64,000 nt of DNA from Actinomyces israelii DSM 43320. GTDB taxonomy: Bacteria > Actinomycetota > Actinomycetes > Actinomycetales > Actinomycetaceae. How positions within the stretch are numbered: the stretch's first letter is position 1; each line of letters starts with the position of its first letter. A model generated the notes under the pieces. It worked only from the letters and a program-made list of their open reading frames with translations, did no database searches and had not been told where the DNA came from. Location of the stretch: assembly GCF_000711965.1 (NCBI RefSeq), contig NZ_JONS01000009.1, positions 1-64,000 of the forward strand, in the 5' to 3' direction. Shown piece after piece: positions 7,974 through 20,077 of this stretch. A program made the position numbers and the translations under genes.

Positions 7974-9064
7974 TCCGCTTTCGTGCGGCGCAGCAGGAGC
8001 GCGAAGAAGGGGGCGCCGATCAGCGCGATGGGGATCGACAGCGGCAGAGAGGTCTCGGAGGCCGAACGGGTGAGATCGTCAATGAGCAAGAGGAAGGTGC
8101 TGCCGAGGACGGCCGCCGTCGGCAGGAGCTTCCGATGGTCCGGACCGACGAGCATCCGCGCCATATGGGGGATGACGAGCCCGATCCACCCGATCGCCCC
8201 GCACTGGGACACGGCGGTGGCGGTCATGGCCGTCGCGCAGACGATCGCGATGGTCTTGAGCCGCTGCGTGTTGACGCCCAGGGAGCGCGCCTCGTCGTCG
8301 CCCATGGTGAGCAGGTTGAGTCGCCACGCAGCGGCCATGAGCCCTGCCGCTCCAATGAGGATGACCGGCGCCGCGAAGGCCAGGTTCTCCCAGCGCATTC
8401 CGACCAGCGACCCCATGAGCCAGAATGTGATGGCGGGGAGGTCGTCATAGGGGTCCGCGAGGTACTTGGTGATGGAGACCCCCGCGTTGAACAGGGAGGC
8501 GACGACGACCCCCGCCAGGATCAGCATGACGTTGGGGATGGTACCGCGGACCCGGGCGAGCCAGTAGGCGATGGCGACTCCTCCCAGGCCGAAGGAGAAG
8601 GCGAGAACCTGCACCAGCGGCGAGTGCGCGTCACGCGCCAGGATCCCCACGGCGGCGCCGAAGGAGGCGGCCGCGGAGACCCCCAGGATGTCCGGGGAGA
8701 CCAGGGGGTTGCGGAAGACCCCCTGGTAGGCCGCGCCCGAGCAGGACAGCGCCGCTCCGACGAGCACCGCCATGAGGACTCTCGGCCAGCGGATCGTCCA
8801 GACGACCTTGGCGTCGAGCGCGCCCCAGGTCTGCTCGACCGGAAGGACCTTGGAGGCCAGGATGCGCACAGCCTCCCAGGGAGGTATCGAGTAACGGCCG
8901 ATCACGAAGGACGCGAGGATGGAGGCGAGCAGCACCGCGATGCAGGACGCCAGGACAACGCTGAAAGGAAGGGTGCGGCTCCGGCGCCCGGCCCGGCCCG
9001 GCGCCTGCCCGCGGCGACCGGCGCGGTCGACGCCGGCTCCCGCCCGATCAGCGCTTGAAGACAT
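7961..9064 (-). CDS. Iron/siderophore ABC transporter permease (FecCD family)
   Basis: Membrane subunit (367 residues) with the FecCD signature: RWPRVLMAVLVGAALSCSGA, QGVFRNPLVSPDILGVSAAA, the coupling-helix region SLGVNTQRLK, IGWIGLVIPHMARM and a late LPLSIPIALIGAPFFALLLR. About nine or ten membrane helices are visible after a basic 35-residue N-terminal tail. One permease gene implies a homodimer. ATG 9064 overlaps the binding-protein gene by 17 bases; an in-frame ATG at 9082 is possible but has no better ribosome site. Confidence 0.9.
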   Translation of the reverse strand: MSSSADRAGAGVDRAGRRGQAPGRAGRRSRTLPFSVVLASCIAVLLASILASFVIGRYSIPPWEAVRILASKVLPVEQTWGALDAKVVWTIRWPRVLMAVLVGAALSCSGAAYQGVFRNPLVSPDILGVSAAASFGAAVGILARDAHSPLVQVLAFSFGLGGVAIAYWLARVRGTIPNVMLILAGVVVASLFNAGVSITKYLADPYDDLPAITFWLMGSLVGMRWENLAFAAPVILIGAAGLMAAAWRLNLLTMGDDEARSLGVNTQRLKTIAIVCATAMTATAVSQCGAIGWIGLVIPHMARMLVGPDHRKLLPTAAVLGSTFLLLIDDLTRSASETSLPLSIPIALIGAPFFALLLRRTKAEWVQ

Positions 9065-10181
9065 CCTCGACCGTCGCGCCATCGGCAAGGGTGAACAGGG
9101 TGCGCATGTCGTCGTCGGTCAGCTCGAAGCCGAAGTAGGTGGAGTAGAAGCTCCGGGCAGCCGTCTCCATGTCGATGTCGGCGAAGAGCTCGGGCTGGAT
9201 CGCCTTGGCGAAGAACTGCATGGCGAGGTACTCCTCGGGACCGTTGTAGGCCCAGGCCATGGCGCCGCGGGGGATGACGAAGATCTTGTTGCTCTTCACG
9301 GCTTGCAGCTCGGAGAAAGCCTGGTCGGACTGGATCATGGTGCGGATCTCCGGAGAGTCCACCAGAAGGATGCTCGGGTCCCACTCCAGGAGCTGCTCCG
9401 ACTCGATAGCGGTCTGCCCCGATGGGCCCTTCGACTCACCCGTGGCACCTTCCGCGGCGTTGACGCCCCCGGCCATGGTGATGAGCTGCTGGCCAATGGC
9501 CGAGCCGTTGTTGGCCTGGAGGGCCTCCCCGTTACCGGAGAGCTGGACGACGGTGGGCTTCTTGTCCTTGGGCAGGTCCTTGGTCTTGGCCTCGATGCCG
9601 GCGCGGATGTCGTCGAACTCGGTTCCGTAGCTGGTCGCGCTCTCCATCTGGGCGCCGCCGATGGCCTCGCCGTAGTGGACCTGGTTGTCGCGTACGCGGT
9701 TGAGGAAGTCCTCGTCCTCGACGGCGACGCCGCCGATGCAGGCGATGCCGAGCTCCTCGAGCTGCTTGCGGGTGTCCTCGCCGTACCGGGAGGCGTAGGC
9801 GACCAGGTCGGGCTCGGCGTTGAGCAGCTCCTCGACATTCGTGGTGTTGTTCGAGAAGACGACGGGCAGGTCGGCGAGCTGCGGGTACTTGGACTGGATC
9901 CACGCGTTCTTCCCGGTCGAGTCCTCAATGGCGACGAGCTTGTCGACGCCGCCGAGCAGGAGCACCGCAGTGGTCTGAGCGGGAGCCGTTGTAGCGATCC
10001 GCTGAGCCTCCCACGGCACCGTGATAGTGCCGAGGGAGTCCTCGATCGTGCGGGTTGAGGGGTGGCTTGCAGTACTGTCGGCGCTCGCGACATCACCGGG
10101 GCTGCTCGTACCGCAGCCGGGAAGAACAAGGGACCCGATGGCCAGGACGACGGCGGCCAAGCGCAGCACGGGAGAACGCAT
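9048..10181 (-). CDS. Iron-siderophore ABC transporter substrate-binding lipoprotein
   Basis: Extracytoplasmic binding protein (377 residues) of the FecB/BtuF type. It starts with a lipoprotein signal (hydrophobic stretch then LPGC, Cys23), so it should be anchored outside the membrane. The first lobe carries RIATTAPAQTTAVLLLGGVD and the NVEELLNAEPDLVAYAS block common to Periplas_BP_2 proteins; the second has KSNKIFVIPRGAMAWAYNGP. A strong AGGAGG lies six bases before ATG 10181. No recognisable DtxR/IdeR iron box was found upstream, so iron is inferred from family only. Confidence 0.88.
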   Translation of the reverse strand: MRSPVLRLAAVVLAIGSLVLPGCGTSSPGDVASADSTASHPSTRTIEDSLGTITVPWEAQRIATTAPAQTTAVLLLGGVDKLVAIEDSTGKNAWIQSKYPQLADLPVVFSNNTTNVEELLNAEPDLVAYASRYGEDTRKQLEELGIACIGGVAVEDEDFLNRVRDNQVHYGEAIGGAQMESATSYGTEFDDIRAGIEAKTKDLPKDKKPTVVQLSGNGEALQANNGSAIGQQLITMAGGVNAAEGATGESKGPSGQTAIESEQLLEWDPSILLVDSPEIRTMIQSDQAFSELQAVKSNKIFVIPRGAMAWAYNGPEEYLAMQFFAKAIQPELFADIDMETAARSFYSTYFGFELTDDDMRTLFTLADGATVEDVFKR

Positions 10182-10345
10182 GGTGATCCTCCTGGGAAGA
10201 ACGGTTGAAGATCAAACCAATGGTAACGGGAGAATCATCAGGAATGATGGCTTTTCACCCTTGCGATCCCACCGAGTTCTCGGCCCATTACGACGATCCC
10301 GCCGCCCGGGGCTGAATACTCGCCGGGCCACCGGCCCAGCAGGGA

Positions 10346-11041
10346 TCAGAAGAGGCGGGAGCCGGGGTCGTCCATGCCGCGCATGGCGTCGTAGTCCAGC
10401 ACCACGCAGCGGATGCCGCGGTCCTCGGCCAGCACCCGGGCCTGCGGCTTGATGGTCTGGGCGGCGAACACCCCGCTCACCGGCGCCAGGACCGGGTCGC
10501 GGTTGAGCAGCTCGAGGTAGCGGCTCAGCTGCTCGACGCCGTCGATGCCGCCCACGCGCTTGAGCTCGACGGCCACCGAGCCGCCGTCGGCGTCCCTGGC
10601 CATTATGTCCACCGGGCCGATGGCGGTGGGGTACTCGCGTCGCACGAGCCGCCAGCCGGGCCCCAGGACCTCGATCTGCTCGGCGAGGAGCTCCTGGAGG
10701 TGGGCCTCGACGCCGTCCTTGGTCAGGCCCGGGTCCACGCCGAGGTCCGCGCTGGTGTCCGAGAGGACCTCGAAGACGCGGATGATGAGCCGGTCGTCGG
10801 TCTTGGCGGCGCGCACCTCCCAGCGGGAGACGACGCCGGCCTCGCGGTCCTCCTCATCGGGCTCCGCCTCGCTGAGCCGGGCGGGCGGGCTCATCCAGTT
10901 CAGCGGCTTGTAGGAGCCGCCGTCGGAGTGGACCAGGACCGACCCGTCCGCCTTGACCATAATGAGGCGGGTGGCCCGGGGCAGGTGGGCGTCCAGGCGC
11001 CCGGAGTAGTCGACGGAGCAGCTGGCAATGACGACACGCAC
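10346..11041 (-). CDS. nucS: Endonuclease NucS (EndoMS mismatch endonuclease)
   Basis: Mismatch-specific endonuclease of actinobacteria and archaea, which replaces MutS/MutL by cutting both strands at G-T, G-G and T-T mismatches. It has 231 residues. The N-terminal DNA-binding domain ([20 protein letters not shown]) is followed by a RecB-like nuclease core with D145 (GPVDIMARD) and the E-x-K pair E159/K161 (VAVELKR). The C-terminal GSRLF resembles the sliding-clamp-binding tail of NucS. GTG 11041 is the start. In many actinobacteria nucS follows the ATP synthase and DUF2550 genes; here two opposite-strand genes intervene. Confidence 0.93.
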   Translation of the reverse strand: MRVVIASCSVDYSGRLDAHLPRATRLIMVKADGSVLVHSDGGSYKPLNWMSPPARLSEAEPDEEDREAGVVSRWEVRAAKTDDRLIIRVFEVLSDTSADLGVDPGLTKDGVEAHLQELLAEQIEVLGPGWRLVRREYPTAIGPVDIMARDADGGSVAVELKRVGGIDGVEQLSRYLELLNRDPVLAPVSGVFAAQTIKPQARVLAEDRGIRCVVLDYDAMRGMDDPGSRLF

Positions 11042-11125
11042 GCGACCACCCTAGCCGGTAGTCTCGGAGCCCGACGACACGCCGGCCGCCGAGCTTCCCG
11101 CGGCGGCCGGCAGCAAGGAGCACCC

Positions 11126-11893
11126 ATGAGCCGGACCGCCGACATCTACTCCGTCGCCGCCGACATCTACCCGACGGTGGCGGCTCCCCAGACCGAGGCC
11201 ATGGGGGCCGCCCTCGCGGAGCTGCTCGCCGGACCGCGCCCCGGCCCGCTCGACGGCGCGCCCGAGGCCGCGGCAGACTCCCCCGTCCTCGACCTCGGCT
11301 CGGGAACCGGCGGCGCCCTGCCCTACCTGGCGCGGCTCGGGAGCGGACCGCTCTACGCCGTCGAGCCGAGCGCGGCCATGCGGGCGGGGCTCATGGCGAC
11401 CGTCTGCGCCGTGCCCGGGCTGGCGGAGCGCACAACCGTCCTGGGCGGCGCCCTGGACGACGTCGAGCCCCTCCTGCCCGACCGCCTGGGCGCCGTGACC
11501 GCCCTCAACATGCTCGGGCACCTCGACGAGGCCGCCGAGGACCGCTTCTGGGGGCTCGTGCGCGAGCGCCTGGTGCCGGGCGGCGCCGTCGTCATCGCCC
11601 TTCAGGGGCCGCTGGAGCCCGCACCCGTGCCCTGGACCGACTTCGGGACGACGGCGGTCGGCGATCTGCGCTACCGCACCGAGGGCCGGGCCGACCCGGA
11701 GGGCGGAGCGATGGCCTGGACCATGCGCTGGACGATCTCGACCGCCGACGGCGCCGTCCTGGAGACGCGCACCGCCCACCTGTCCTGGCGGGTCCTCACG
11801 CCGGACCACCTGCGCGAGCGGGCCGCCGGCGCGCTGTGCGAGCCGGGCCCCGCCAGGGACGACCTGCTCCTCCACTCCTTCCGGCGGCTGTGA
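11126..11893 (+). CDS. Class I SAM-dependent methyltransferase
   Basis: A 255-residue cytosolic methyltransferase of the small Rossmann type. Motif I is VLDLGSGTG (54-62), followed by LYAVEPSAAMRAGL (motif II acidic residue), ALNMLGHL (motif IV region) and LVPGGAVVIAL (motif V/VI). The start at 11126 has AAGGAG five bases upstream. The substrate cannot be predicted. It is transcribed away from nucS, and its 3' end is followed after 55 bases by the acyltransferase-like membrane gene on the same strand. Confidence 0.82.
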   Translation: MSRTADIYSVAADIYPTVAAPQTEAMGAALAELLAGPRPGPLDGAPEAAADSPVLDLGSGTGGALPYLARLGSGPLYAVEPSAAMRAGLMATVCAVPGLAERTTVLGGALDDVEPLLPDRLGAVTALNMLGHLDEAAEDRFWGLVRERLVPGGAVVIALQGPLEPAPVPWTDFGTTAVGDLRYRTEGRADPEGGAMAWTMRWTISTADGAVLETRTAHLSWRVLTPDHLRERAAGALCEPGPARDDLLLHSFRRL

Positions 11894-12117
11894 GACGGGC
11901 CGCGTCCGACCTCCCGGGGCGGCCGGCGATGGCGCAAACCCCCCGGGCATGCTCATCATATCCCCCGTGACTTCTGCGACTTCCGATACCACCCCGCCGC
12001 CGCACTCGGAGGCGGTGCGCTACGGGTGGCCCCTGCCCCGGCGCCTACCTGACCGGGACAGCCGGGCCCGACCGCCTCGGCGGGCTCGACGCCGCCCGCG
12101 GGCTGGCGCTGCTCGGG

Positions 12118-13377
12118 ATGATGGCGGCGCACGTGGGTTTCACGACCTGCGGGCTGACGTCCCTGTCCGGCGTGCTCAATCAGGCGCACGGCCGCTCCGC
12201 GGTCCTCTTCGCCGTCATCGCCGGGTTCTCGCTGGGCATCATGTCCGGGCGCACGCGCCCCCACACCGGCGAGGCCCTGGTACGCACCCGCCTGCGGATC
12301 CTCGTGCGCTGCGCACTGCTGCTGGTGCTGGGCACGTGCCTGGCGGTGCTCGGCCCACCGGTAGGAGTCATCCTGGGCTACTACGCCGCCTGGCTCGCCC
12401 TGGCCCTGCCCTTCCTCGCGTGGCGCCCCCAGAGCCTGTTCGTCCTGGCGGCCGTCACCGCGGCAGTCGGCCCTGTGATCAAGATCGGCCTTCCCGTCGT
12501 GCTGGACTCTCTGGGGATGACCGCCCAGCCGTTCCTGACGGACGGCAATATCGCCGTCATCTCCTTCCTCATCACCGGGCTGTACCCCGGCGCGCTGTGG
12601 ATGGCCTACATCTTCCTGGGGCTGGGCCTGTCCCGCCTGGACTGGTCGCGCTCGCGCAACCTGTGGCGCCTGGCCGCGGTCGGCGTGCTGTGCGCCGTCG
12701 TCGGCTACGGCGGCGGCTGGGCCGCCAGCAGCGTCGCGGCCCCGGACGGCCCCGATCCCTATCACCTGGTCTCCCCCGCCGAACCCGCCCAGTGCTCCAC
12801 CGGGCCGGGCCGCCTCGATCCGGCGGTCGGCCGCAGTGGGCGGGCCGGCTCGTCGGTCGGGCCCGACGCCGCCGGGTTCGGCACGGGCACGACGCCGGAG
12901 CCGGCGGCGGGGCCGGCGCCCTCCGCCGACCCGATCGAGACCGCGCCCGGGGACGGCGAAGGCATCGACGCCGGCGGCGGGAAGGGGGCCGTCGGCGCGT
13001 CCGCATCCTTCTCCCTCGAGTCCCTGGCCACCGCGGGCCCGCACACGGACACGCCCTTCGAGGCGGTGGGCCCCGGCGGCACGGCCATGGTCGCCTTCGC
13101 TCTTCTTCAGCTTCTCTCCCGCCGTCTGCGCCGGCTGATCGCCCCGCTGGCGGCCGTGGGGTCGATGTCGCTGACCGTCTACTGCGGGCACGTGCTCGCC
13201 GCCTGGGCGCTCCTCATCTGGACCGATGCCCTGAGCTCGAAGAGCAACCTGGCCTGGGGCGCCATGTCGATCGGGTTCGTCGCCTTCGCCATGGCCTGGT
13301 TCGCCGTCTTCGCCCGCGGTCCGCTGGAGCACCTCGTCCACGTCATCTCCGTGCGCGCGACCCGCGCCCGGCCGTGA
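12118..13377 (+). CDS. Membrane protein, DUF418/DUF1624 acyltransferase-like, 5' frameshift
   Basis: Polytopic membrane protein with the start typical of DUF418/DUF1624 (heparan-alpha-glucosaminide acetyltransferase-like) proteins: RLGGLDAARGLALLGMMAAH, then GRSAVLFAVIAGFSLG. That conserved block starts at about 12052, upstream of the first in-frame ATG (12118), and a stop at 11968 blocks the frame further up. A second frame from ATG 11949 (MLIISPVTSATSDTT...RYGWPLP) joins it if one C is removed from the C run near 12036-12039. Either the gene is frameshifted or the sequence has an error there. A Gly/Ala/Pro-rich loop (about 220-300) interrupts the helices. Confidence 0.65.
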   Translation: MMAAHVGFTTCGLTSLSGVLNQAHGRSAVLFAVIAGFSLGIMSGRTRPHTGEALVRTRLRILVRCALLLVLGTCLAVLGPPVGVILGYYAAWLALALPFLAWRPQSLFVLAAVTAAVGPVIKIGLPVVLDSLGMTAQPFLTDGNIAVISFLITGLYPGALWMAYIFLGLGLSRLDWSRSRNLWRLAAVGVLCAVVGYGGGWAASSVAAPDGPDPYHLVSPAEPAQCSTGPGRLDPAVGRSGRAGSSVGPDAAGFGTGTTPEPAAGPAPSADPIETAPGDGEGIDAGGGKGAVGASASFSLESLATAGPHTDTPFEAVGPGGTAMVAFALLQLLSRRLRRLIAPLAAVGSMSLTVYCGHVLAAWALLIWTDALSSKSNLAWGAMSIGFVAFAMAWFAVFARGPLEHLVHVISVRATRARP

Positions 13378-13479
13378 CCCGGACCGGCCGACCGCCGACC
13401 GCCCCGAAACCAGTCCGCTCCGCCCCGCTCAGCGGCCCGCAGTCGCACGGGCCGCCACGCCGTCGGTGCCGAGGCGGGC

Positions 13480-13887
13480 TCAGAGGAACCTCGGCTGCGT
13501 CGGGGCGGCGGCCTCGAGCCAGGCCACCATCGCCGAGTGCGAGTCCTCGATCATGGCCAGGTCGAAGTGCTCGCCGCGGTAGGTGCACTCGACATCGACG
13601 ACGCGCCCGCCCGCTCCCCGGTGGCGGACCCTGCCGAGCTCGATGTCGGCGCGCTCGAAATGGTAGCGGGGCCGCACCGACAGCGAGATCAGTCGCGTCC
13701 AGTCCACCGAGTCCCCGCCGAAGGTGGCGATGCCGCTGGTCCAGCGGGTGCGCCCGGGCCGTCGCAGGGCGCACTCGAAGGATCCCACGCGCCCGGCCAG
13801 GTAGCGCAGTCGGACAATGAAGACCCCGGTCAGGACGAGCACGACGAGCGCCGCCGCGCCCACCGCCGTCCAGACCGAATGTCCCAT
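13480..13887 (-). CDS. DUF2550 family membrane-anchored protein
   Basis: A 135-residue protein with one N-terminal membrane helix (AAALVVLVLTGVFIVRLRYL) and a small cytosolic beta-rich domain (SFECALRRPGRTRWTSGIAT, RADIELGRVR). Its position directly downstream of atpC and this architecture identify it as the DUF2550 protein that follows the ATP synthase operon in many actinobacteria. Function unknown. It starts 11 bases after the atpC stop and is likely translated from the same message. Confidence 0.85.
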   Translation of the reverse strand: MGHSVWTAVGAAALVVLVLTGVFIVRLRYLAGRVGSFECALRRPGRTRWTSGIATFGGDSVDWTRLISLSVRPRYHFERADIELGRVRHRGAGGRVVDVECTYRGEHFDLAMIEDSHSAMVAWLEAAAPTQPRFL

Positions 13888-13898
13888 GGATGCGCTCC

Positions 13899-14237
13899 TC
13901 AGTCCTCGATATCCGGGATATCGGGAACACCTATGTCCTCGGCCGGCGCGTCGTCGGCCCCGGTGTCCCTCGCCTCCTCCCCGGCGACATCGGCCGCCAC
14001 GGTGACGGTGTCGTGGTCCACCGAGCAGAAACCGCCGGCAACCGGGACCTCGACGGGCCCGTCGTCCAGGGAGGTGATTCGCACAGTACCACGACCCACG
14101 ATCGCCAGGATCGGCTGACGCCCCGGCAGGACCCCGAGCTCGCCGTCCACCAGCGGAACCGTGACCTGCCTGGCCTGCCCGCTCCAGGCCTCCCCGCCGA
14201 AGCGGGAGACGACCTCCACACTCAGCGGCCCAGCCAT
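13899..14237 (-). CDS. atpC: ATP synthase F1 subunit epsilon
   Basis: Short epsilon subunit (112 residues) of the F1 central stalk. Family features: N-terminal LSVEVVSRFGGEAWSGQARQ, VTVPLVDGELGVLPGRQPIL (the beta-sandwich core with G-x-L-G-V-L-P) and GGFCSVDHDTVTVAAD. The C-terminal helical hairpin seen in longer epsilon subunits is replaced by a short acidic tail (DDAPAEDIGVPDIPDIED), as in several actinobacteria. It starts one base beyond the atpD stop, in a tightly packed operon. Confidence 0.93.
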   Translation of the reverse strand: MAGPLSVEVVSRFGGEAWSGQARQVTVPLVDGELGVLPGRQPILAIVGRGTVRITSLDDGPVEVPVAGGFCSVDHDTVTVAADVAGEEARDTGADDAPAEDIGVPDIPDIED

Positions 14238-14238
14238 G

Positions 14239-16673
<2,435 letters not shown>

Positions 16674-16674
16674 G

Positions 16675-18306
16675 TCAGCCCCTCTTGAGGACGATCTGCT
16701 CGGTCGTGTGCTCCGCGGGGACCTCCTCCTCCGCGGCGGCGACCTCGCCGGACAGCATCTTGCCCCCGGCCAGGTAGGTGCTGCGGAAGGACTCCACCGC
16801 GGCGCGCAGCGCCTTCTCGGTCTCCTCGTCGAGGACGCCGCTGTCCCGGATGGCGCCCAGGATCTCGGTGTTGCGGCGCAGGTGGTCCAGGAGGGCGGCC
16901 TCGAAGGGCAGGACGTCGGCGACGTCGAGGTCGTCGAGGTAGCCGTTGGTCCCGGTCCACACGCTGGCGACCTGCTCCTCGACCGGGTAGGGCGTGAACT
17001 GCGGCTGCTTGAGCAGCTCCATGAGGCGCGCGCCGCGGGTCAGCTGCTGGCGGGTGGCGGCGTCCAGGTCGGAGGCGAACATGGCGAAGGCCTGCATGGA
17101 GCGGTACTGCGCCAGGGTGATCTTGAGCGTGCCGGCGACCTTCTTCATGGCCTTGACCTGGGCGGCGCCGCCGACGCGGGACACCGAGATGCCGACATCG
17201 ACGGCCGGCCGCTGGTCGGAGTTGAACAGGTCGGACTGGAGGAAGATCTGCCCGTCGGTGATGGAGATGACGTTGGTGGGGATGTAGGCGGAGACGTCGT
17301 TGGCCTTCGTCTCGATGATCGGCAGGCCGGTCATCGACCCGGCGCCCAGGTCGTCGGACACCTTGGCGCAGCGCTCCAGGAGGCGGGAGTGCAGGTAGAA
17401 GACGTCGCCCGGATAGGCCTCGCGGCCCGGCGGCCGGCGCAGGAGCAGGGAGACGGCGCGGTAGGCCTCGGCCTGCTTGGACAGGTCGTCGAAGATGATG
17501 AGCACGTGCTTGCCGGAGTACATCCAGTGCTGCCCGATGGCGCTGCCGGTGTACGGGGACAGGTACTTGAACCCGGCGGGGTCGGAGGCCGGGGAGGCGA
17601 CGATCGTGGTGTACTCCAGGGCGCCGCGCTCCTCCAGGACGGAGCGCACCGAGGCGATGGTCGAGCCCTTCTGGCCGGTGGCCACGTAGATGCAGCGCAC
17701 CTGCTGGGCGGGGTCGCCGGTCTCCCACACGGCCCTCTGGTTGAGGATCGTGTCCAGCGCGATGGCGGTCTTGCCGGTCTTGCGGTCACCGATAATGAGC
17801 TGGCGCTGGCCGCGGCCGATGGGGATCATGGAGTCGATGGCTTTCAGCCCGGTCTGCAGCGGCTCGTGGACCGACTTGCGGGACATGACGCCGGGCGCCT
17901 GGAGCTCCAGGGCGCGCCGCCCCTCGGTGCGGATCTCGCCCAGGCCGTCGATGGGGCGGCCCAGGGGGTCGACGACGCGGCCGAGGTAGCCGTCCCCGAC
18001 GGGCACGGACAGGACCTCCCCGGTGCGCCGCACGGTCTGGCCCTCGTCGATGCCCGCGAAGTCTCCCAGGACGACGACGCCGATCTCGCGCTCGTCGAGG
18101 TTCATCGCCAGGCCGGCCGTGCCGTCCTCGAAGGCGAGGAGCTCGTTGGCCATGACACCGGGCAGCCCCTCGACGTGGGCGATGCCGTCGGCGGCGAAGA
18201 CGACGTAACCGACCTCCTCCGCCGCGACCTGCGCGGGCTTGTAGGACGCGACGAACTCGTCCAGGGCCGAACGGACGTCCTCCGGCCTGATGGTCAACTC
18301 TACCAT
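16675..18306 (-). CDS. atpA: ATP synthase F1 subunit alpha
   Basis: Non-catalytic nucleotide-binding subunit (543 residues). Visible: N-terminal crown domain with [20 protein letters not shown], the P-loop [13 protein letters not shown], the Walker B region [17 protein letters not shown], and the [15 protein letters not shown] arginine-finger region. A charged C-terminal extension ([15 protein letters not shown]) goes beyond the Escherichia coli protein and is usual in actinobacteria. It lies 31 bases downstream of atpH in the operon. Confidence 0.98.
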   Translation of the reverse strand: MVELTIRPEDVRSALDEFVASYKPAQVAAEEVGYVVFAADGIAHVEGLPGVMANELLAFEDGTAGLAMNLDEREIGVVVLGDFAGIDEGQTVRRTGEVLSVPVGDGYLGRVVDPLGRPIDGLGEIRTEGRRALELQAPGVMSRKSVHEPLQTGLKAIDSMIPIGRGQRQLIIGDRKTGKTAIALDTILNQRAVWETGDPAQQVRCIYVATGQKGSTIASVRSVLEERGALEYTTIVASPASDPAGFKYLSPYTGSAIGQHWMYSGKHVLIIFDDLSKQAEAYRAVSLLLRRPPGREAYPGDVFYLHSRLLERCAKVSDDLGAGSMTGLPIIETKANDVSAYIPTNVISITDGQIFLQSDLFNSDQRPAVDVGISVSRVGGAAQVKAMKKVAGTLKITLAQYRSMQAFAMFASDLDAATRQQLTRGARLMELLKQPQFTPYPVEEQVASVWTGTNGYLDDLDVADVLPFEAALLDHLRRNTEILGAIRDSGVLDEETEKALRAAVESFRSTYLAGGKMLSGEVAAAEEEVPAEHTTEQIVLKRG

Positions 18307-18337
18307 CTGTCGTCTCCTTGCTGTGTGCTCAGTGTGC

Positions 18338-19183
18338 TCAGGAAGTCTGTGGATGGGCTCGGCCCGTGAGCCGGGTGCGCAGTGCGGCGACGTTGCTGCG
18401 GACGGTGGAGTCCATGACGAGGTCGCGCACGGAGACCCTGACCCCGCCGATGACCGAGGGGTCCACCGTCGTGTTGAGCTCGATGTCGGTGCCGATGCGG
18501 CCGGCGAGGATGGCGCGCAGGCGCGCCTCCTGGGCCCTCGTCATCGGGATGGCGGTGACGACGTCGGCAATGGTGCGGTTCTGCAGGTCGGCGGCCAGCT
18601 CGGTGACCCGGCGCAGGTTGTAGGGCACCCCGCCGACGGCGATCTCCGGCTGGTGCCGCACGCACCAGACGACCAGGCTCATCGCCGGCCCGGAGATGCG
18701 CGAGGCGAACAGGCGGCGGGCCAGGCGGACGCGCTCCTCCTTGCTGATGCGCCGTGAGGGCTCGAGGGCGACGCGGATCTCCCGGCTGTCGGCCAGGACC
18801 CGCCGGACGGCGAAGAGCTCCTGCTCGACGTCCTCGAGGGTGCCGCCGGCGCGCGCTCCGGCGAGGATGGCCTGGACGCCCAGGTCGTGCAGGGCGGTGA
18901 TGAGGTCGACGGGCCGCGACCAGCGCCCGCGGACGAGGGCCTGGATGAGGGCGACGACGCGCTCGTCCATCCGTCCCGCGAACAGGCGGGCCGCCAGCAC
19001 CGCCTTGTCGTCGGGCTCACGACCGGGGTCGGTCAGCGGTCCGCGCAGCGGGTTGGCGGCGACCTCGTGCGCAAGGGTCAGGATCTCCTCGCCGAGCTCC
19101 TGACCCTGCACGCCCGCCGAGGCCAGGACGGGAGCCCAGGCCTCGGCAGCGGAGGCGCGGCTGGCGGCGGTCCCGGTTCTCAC
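18338..19183 (-). CDS. atpH: ATP synthase F1 subunit delta
   Basis: Peripheral-stalk subunit (281 residues) linking the b subunits to the top of F1. Actinobacterial delta subunits are of this longer form. The conserved C-terminal motif appears as [30 protein letters not shown] (compare V-D-x-S-x-x-G-G), preceded by an alpha-helical domain with R-x-x-R-R-L-F repeats. The GTG start at 19183 overlaps the atpF stop by four bases, so translation is coupled. Confidence 0.94.
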   Translation of the reverse strand: MRTGTAASRASAAEAWAPVLASAGVQGQELGEEILTLAHEVAANPLRGPLTDPGREPDDKAVLAARLFAGRMDERVVALIQALVRGRWSRPVDLITALHDLGVQAILAGARAGGTLEDVEQELFAVRRVLADSREIRVALEPSRRISKEERVRLARRLFASRISGPAMSLVVWCVRHQPEIAVGGVPYNLRRVTELAADLQNRTIADVVTAIPMTRAQEARLRAILAGRIGTDIELNTTVDPSVIGGVRVSVRDLVMDSTVRSNVAALRTRLTGRAHPQTS

Positions 19184-19788
19184 CGGACCGCTCCGTCCCC
19201 GGTGGTGGCGCGCCGCTCACCGGCGGGCGCCGCCTCGAGCTCGTCGAGGAAGCGGTCGATGACCCGCGCGGACAGCTCGGTGTCCTTCAGGTGCTCGCCG
19301 ACGATCCTCTCGGCCAGGGAGGAGGCCAGGAGCCCGACGTCGGTGCGCAGGCTGATCTGGGCGGCCTGCTTGTCCGCCTGGATCTGGCGCTCGGCGGCGT
19401 CCATGGCCTTGCCGGCCTCGCCCTGGGCGGCCTCGCGTGCCGTGGCGATGATCTCCTTGGCCTCGGCCTGGGCGTCCTCGCGGATCTTGGCGGCCTCGCG
19501 GCGGGCGTCCTCGAGCAGGCGGGAGGCCCTGAGCTCGGCGTCGGCATGGTCCCCCTTGGCCTTCTCGGCGAGCTCAAGGCCCTCCTGGATGCGGCGGGTG
19601 CGCTCGTCGAGGACCGTGGTGAAGCGGGGCAGGGCGTACCTGATGAGCACGATCGCGATAATGAGGAAGGCGACCGTGCCCCACAGCAGGTCGGGGGGCT
19701 CGGGCAGCAGCAGGTTGTGGCTGCCCTCGCCGCCCGCCGCGGGAGCGGCGACCAGCGCCGGATGCAGTGGAGTGAGTACGGGGGTCAT
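19180..19788 (-). CDS. atpF: ATP synthase Fo subunit b
   Basis: Stator b subunit (202 residues). One N-terminal membrane helix (LLWGTVAFLIIAIVLIRYAL) is followed by a long charged helix (RTRRIQEGLELAEKAKGDHA, ARREAAKIREDAQAEAKEII) that forms the right-handed coiled coil of the peripheral stalk, and a C-terminal delta-binding part. ATG 19788 gives the normal length; the longer upstream open frame runs through atpE and is not used. Confidence 0.96.
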   Translation of the reverse strand: MTPVLTPLHPALVAAPAAGGEGSHNLLLPEPPDLLWGTVAFLIIAIVLIRYALPRFTTVLDERTRRIQEGLELAEKAKGDHADAELRASRLLEDARREAAKIREDAQAEAKEIIATAREAAQGEAGKAMDAAERQIQADKQAAQISLRTDVGLLASSLAERIVGEHLKDTELSARVIDRFLDELEAAPAGERRATTGDGAVR

Positions 19789-19804
19789 ACAGGACCGCCC
19801 GCGC

Positions 19805-20077
<273 letters not shown>

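Noticed and set aside
10182-10345. DtxR/IdeR iron box upstream of the siderophore binding protein
   Set aside because: No sequence close to the TTAGGTTAGGCTAACCTAA palindrome is present in the 164-base gap.
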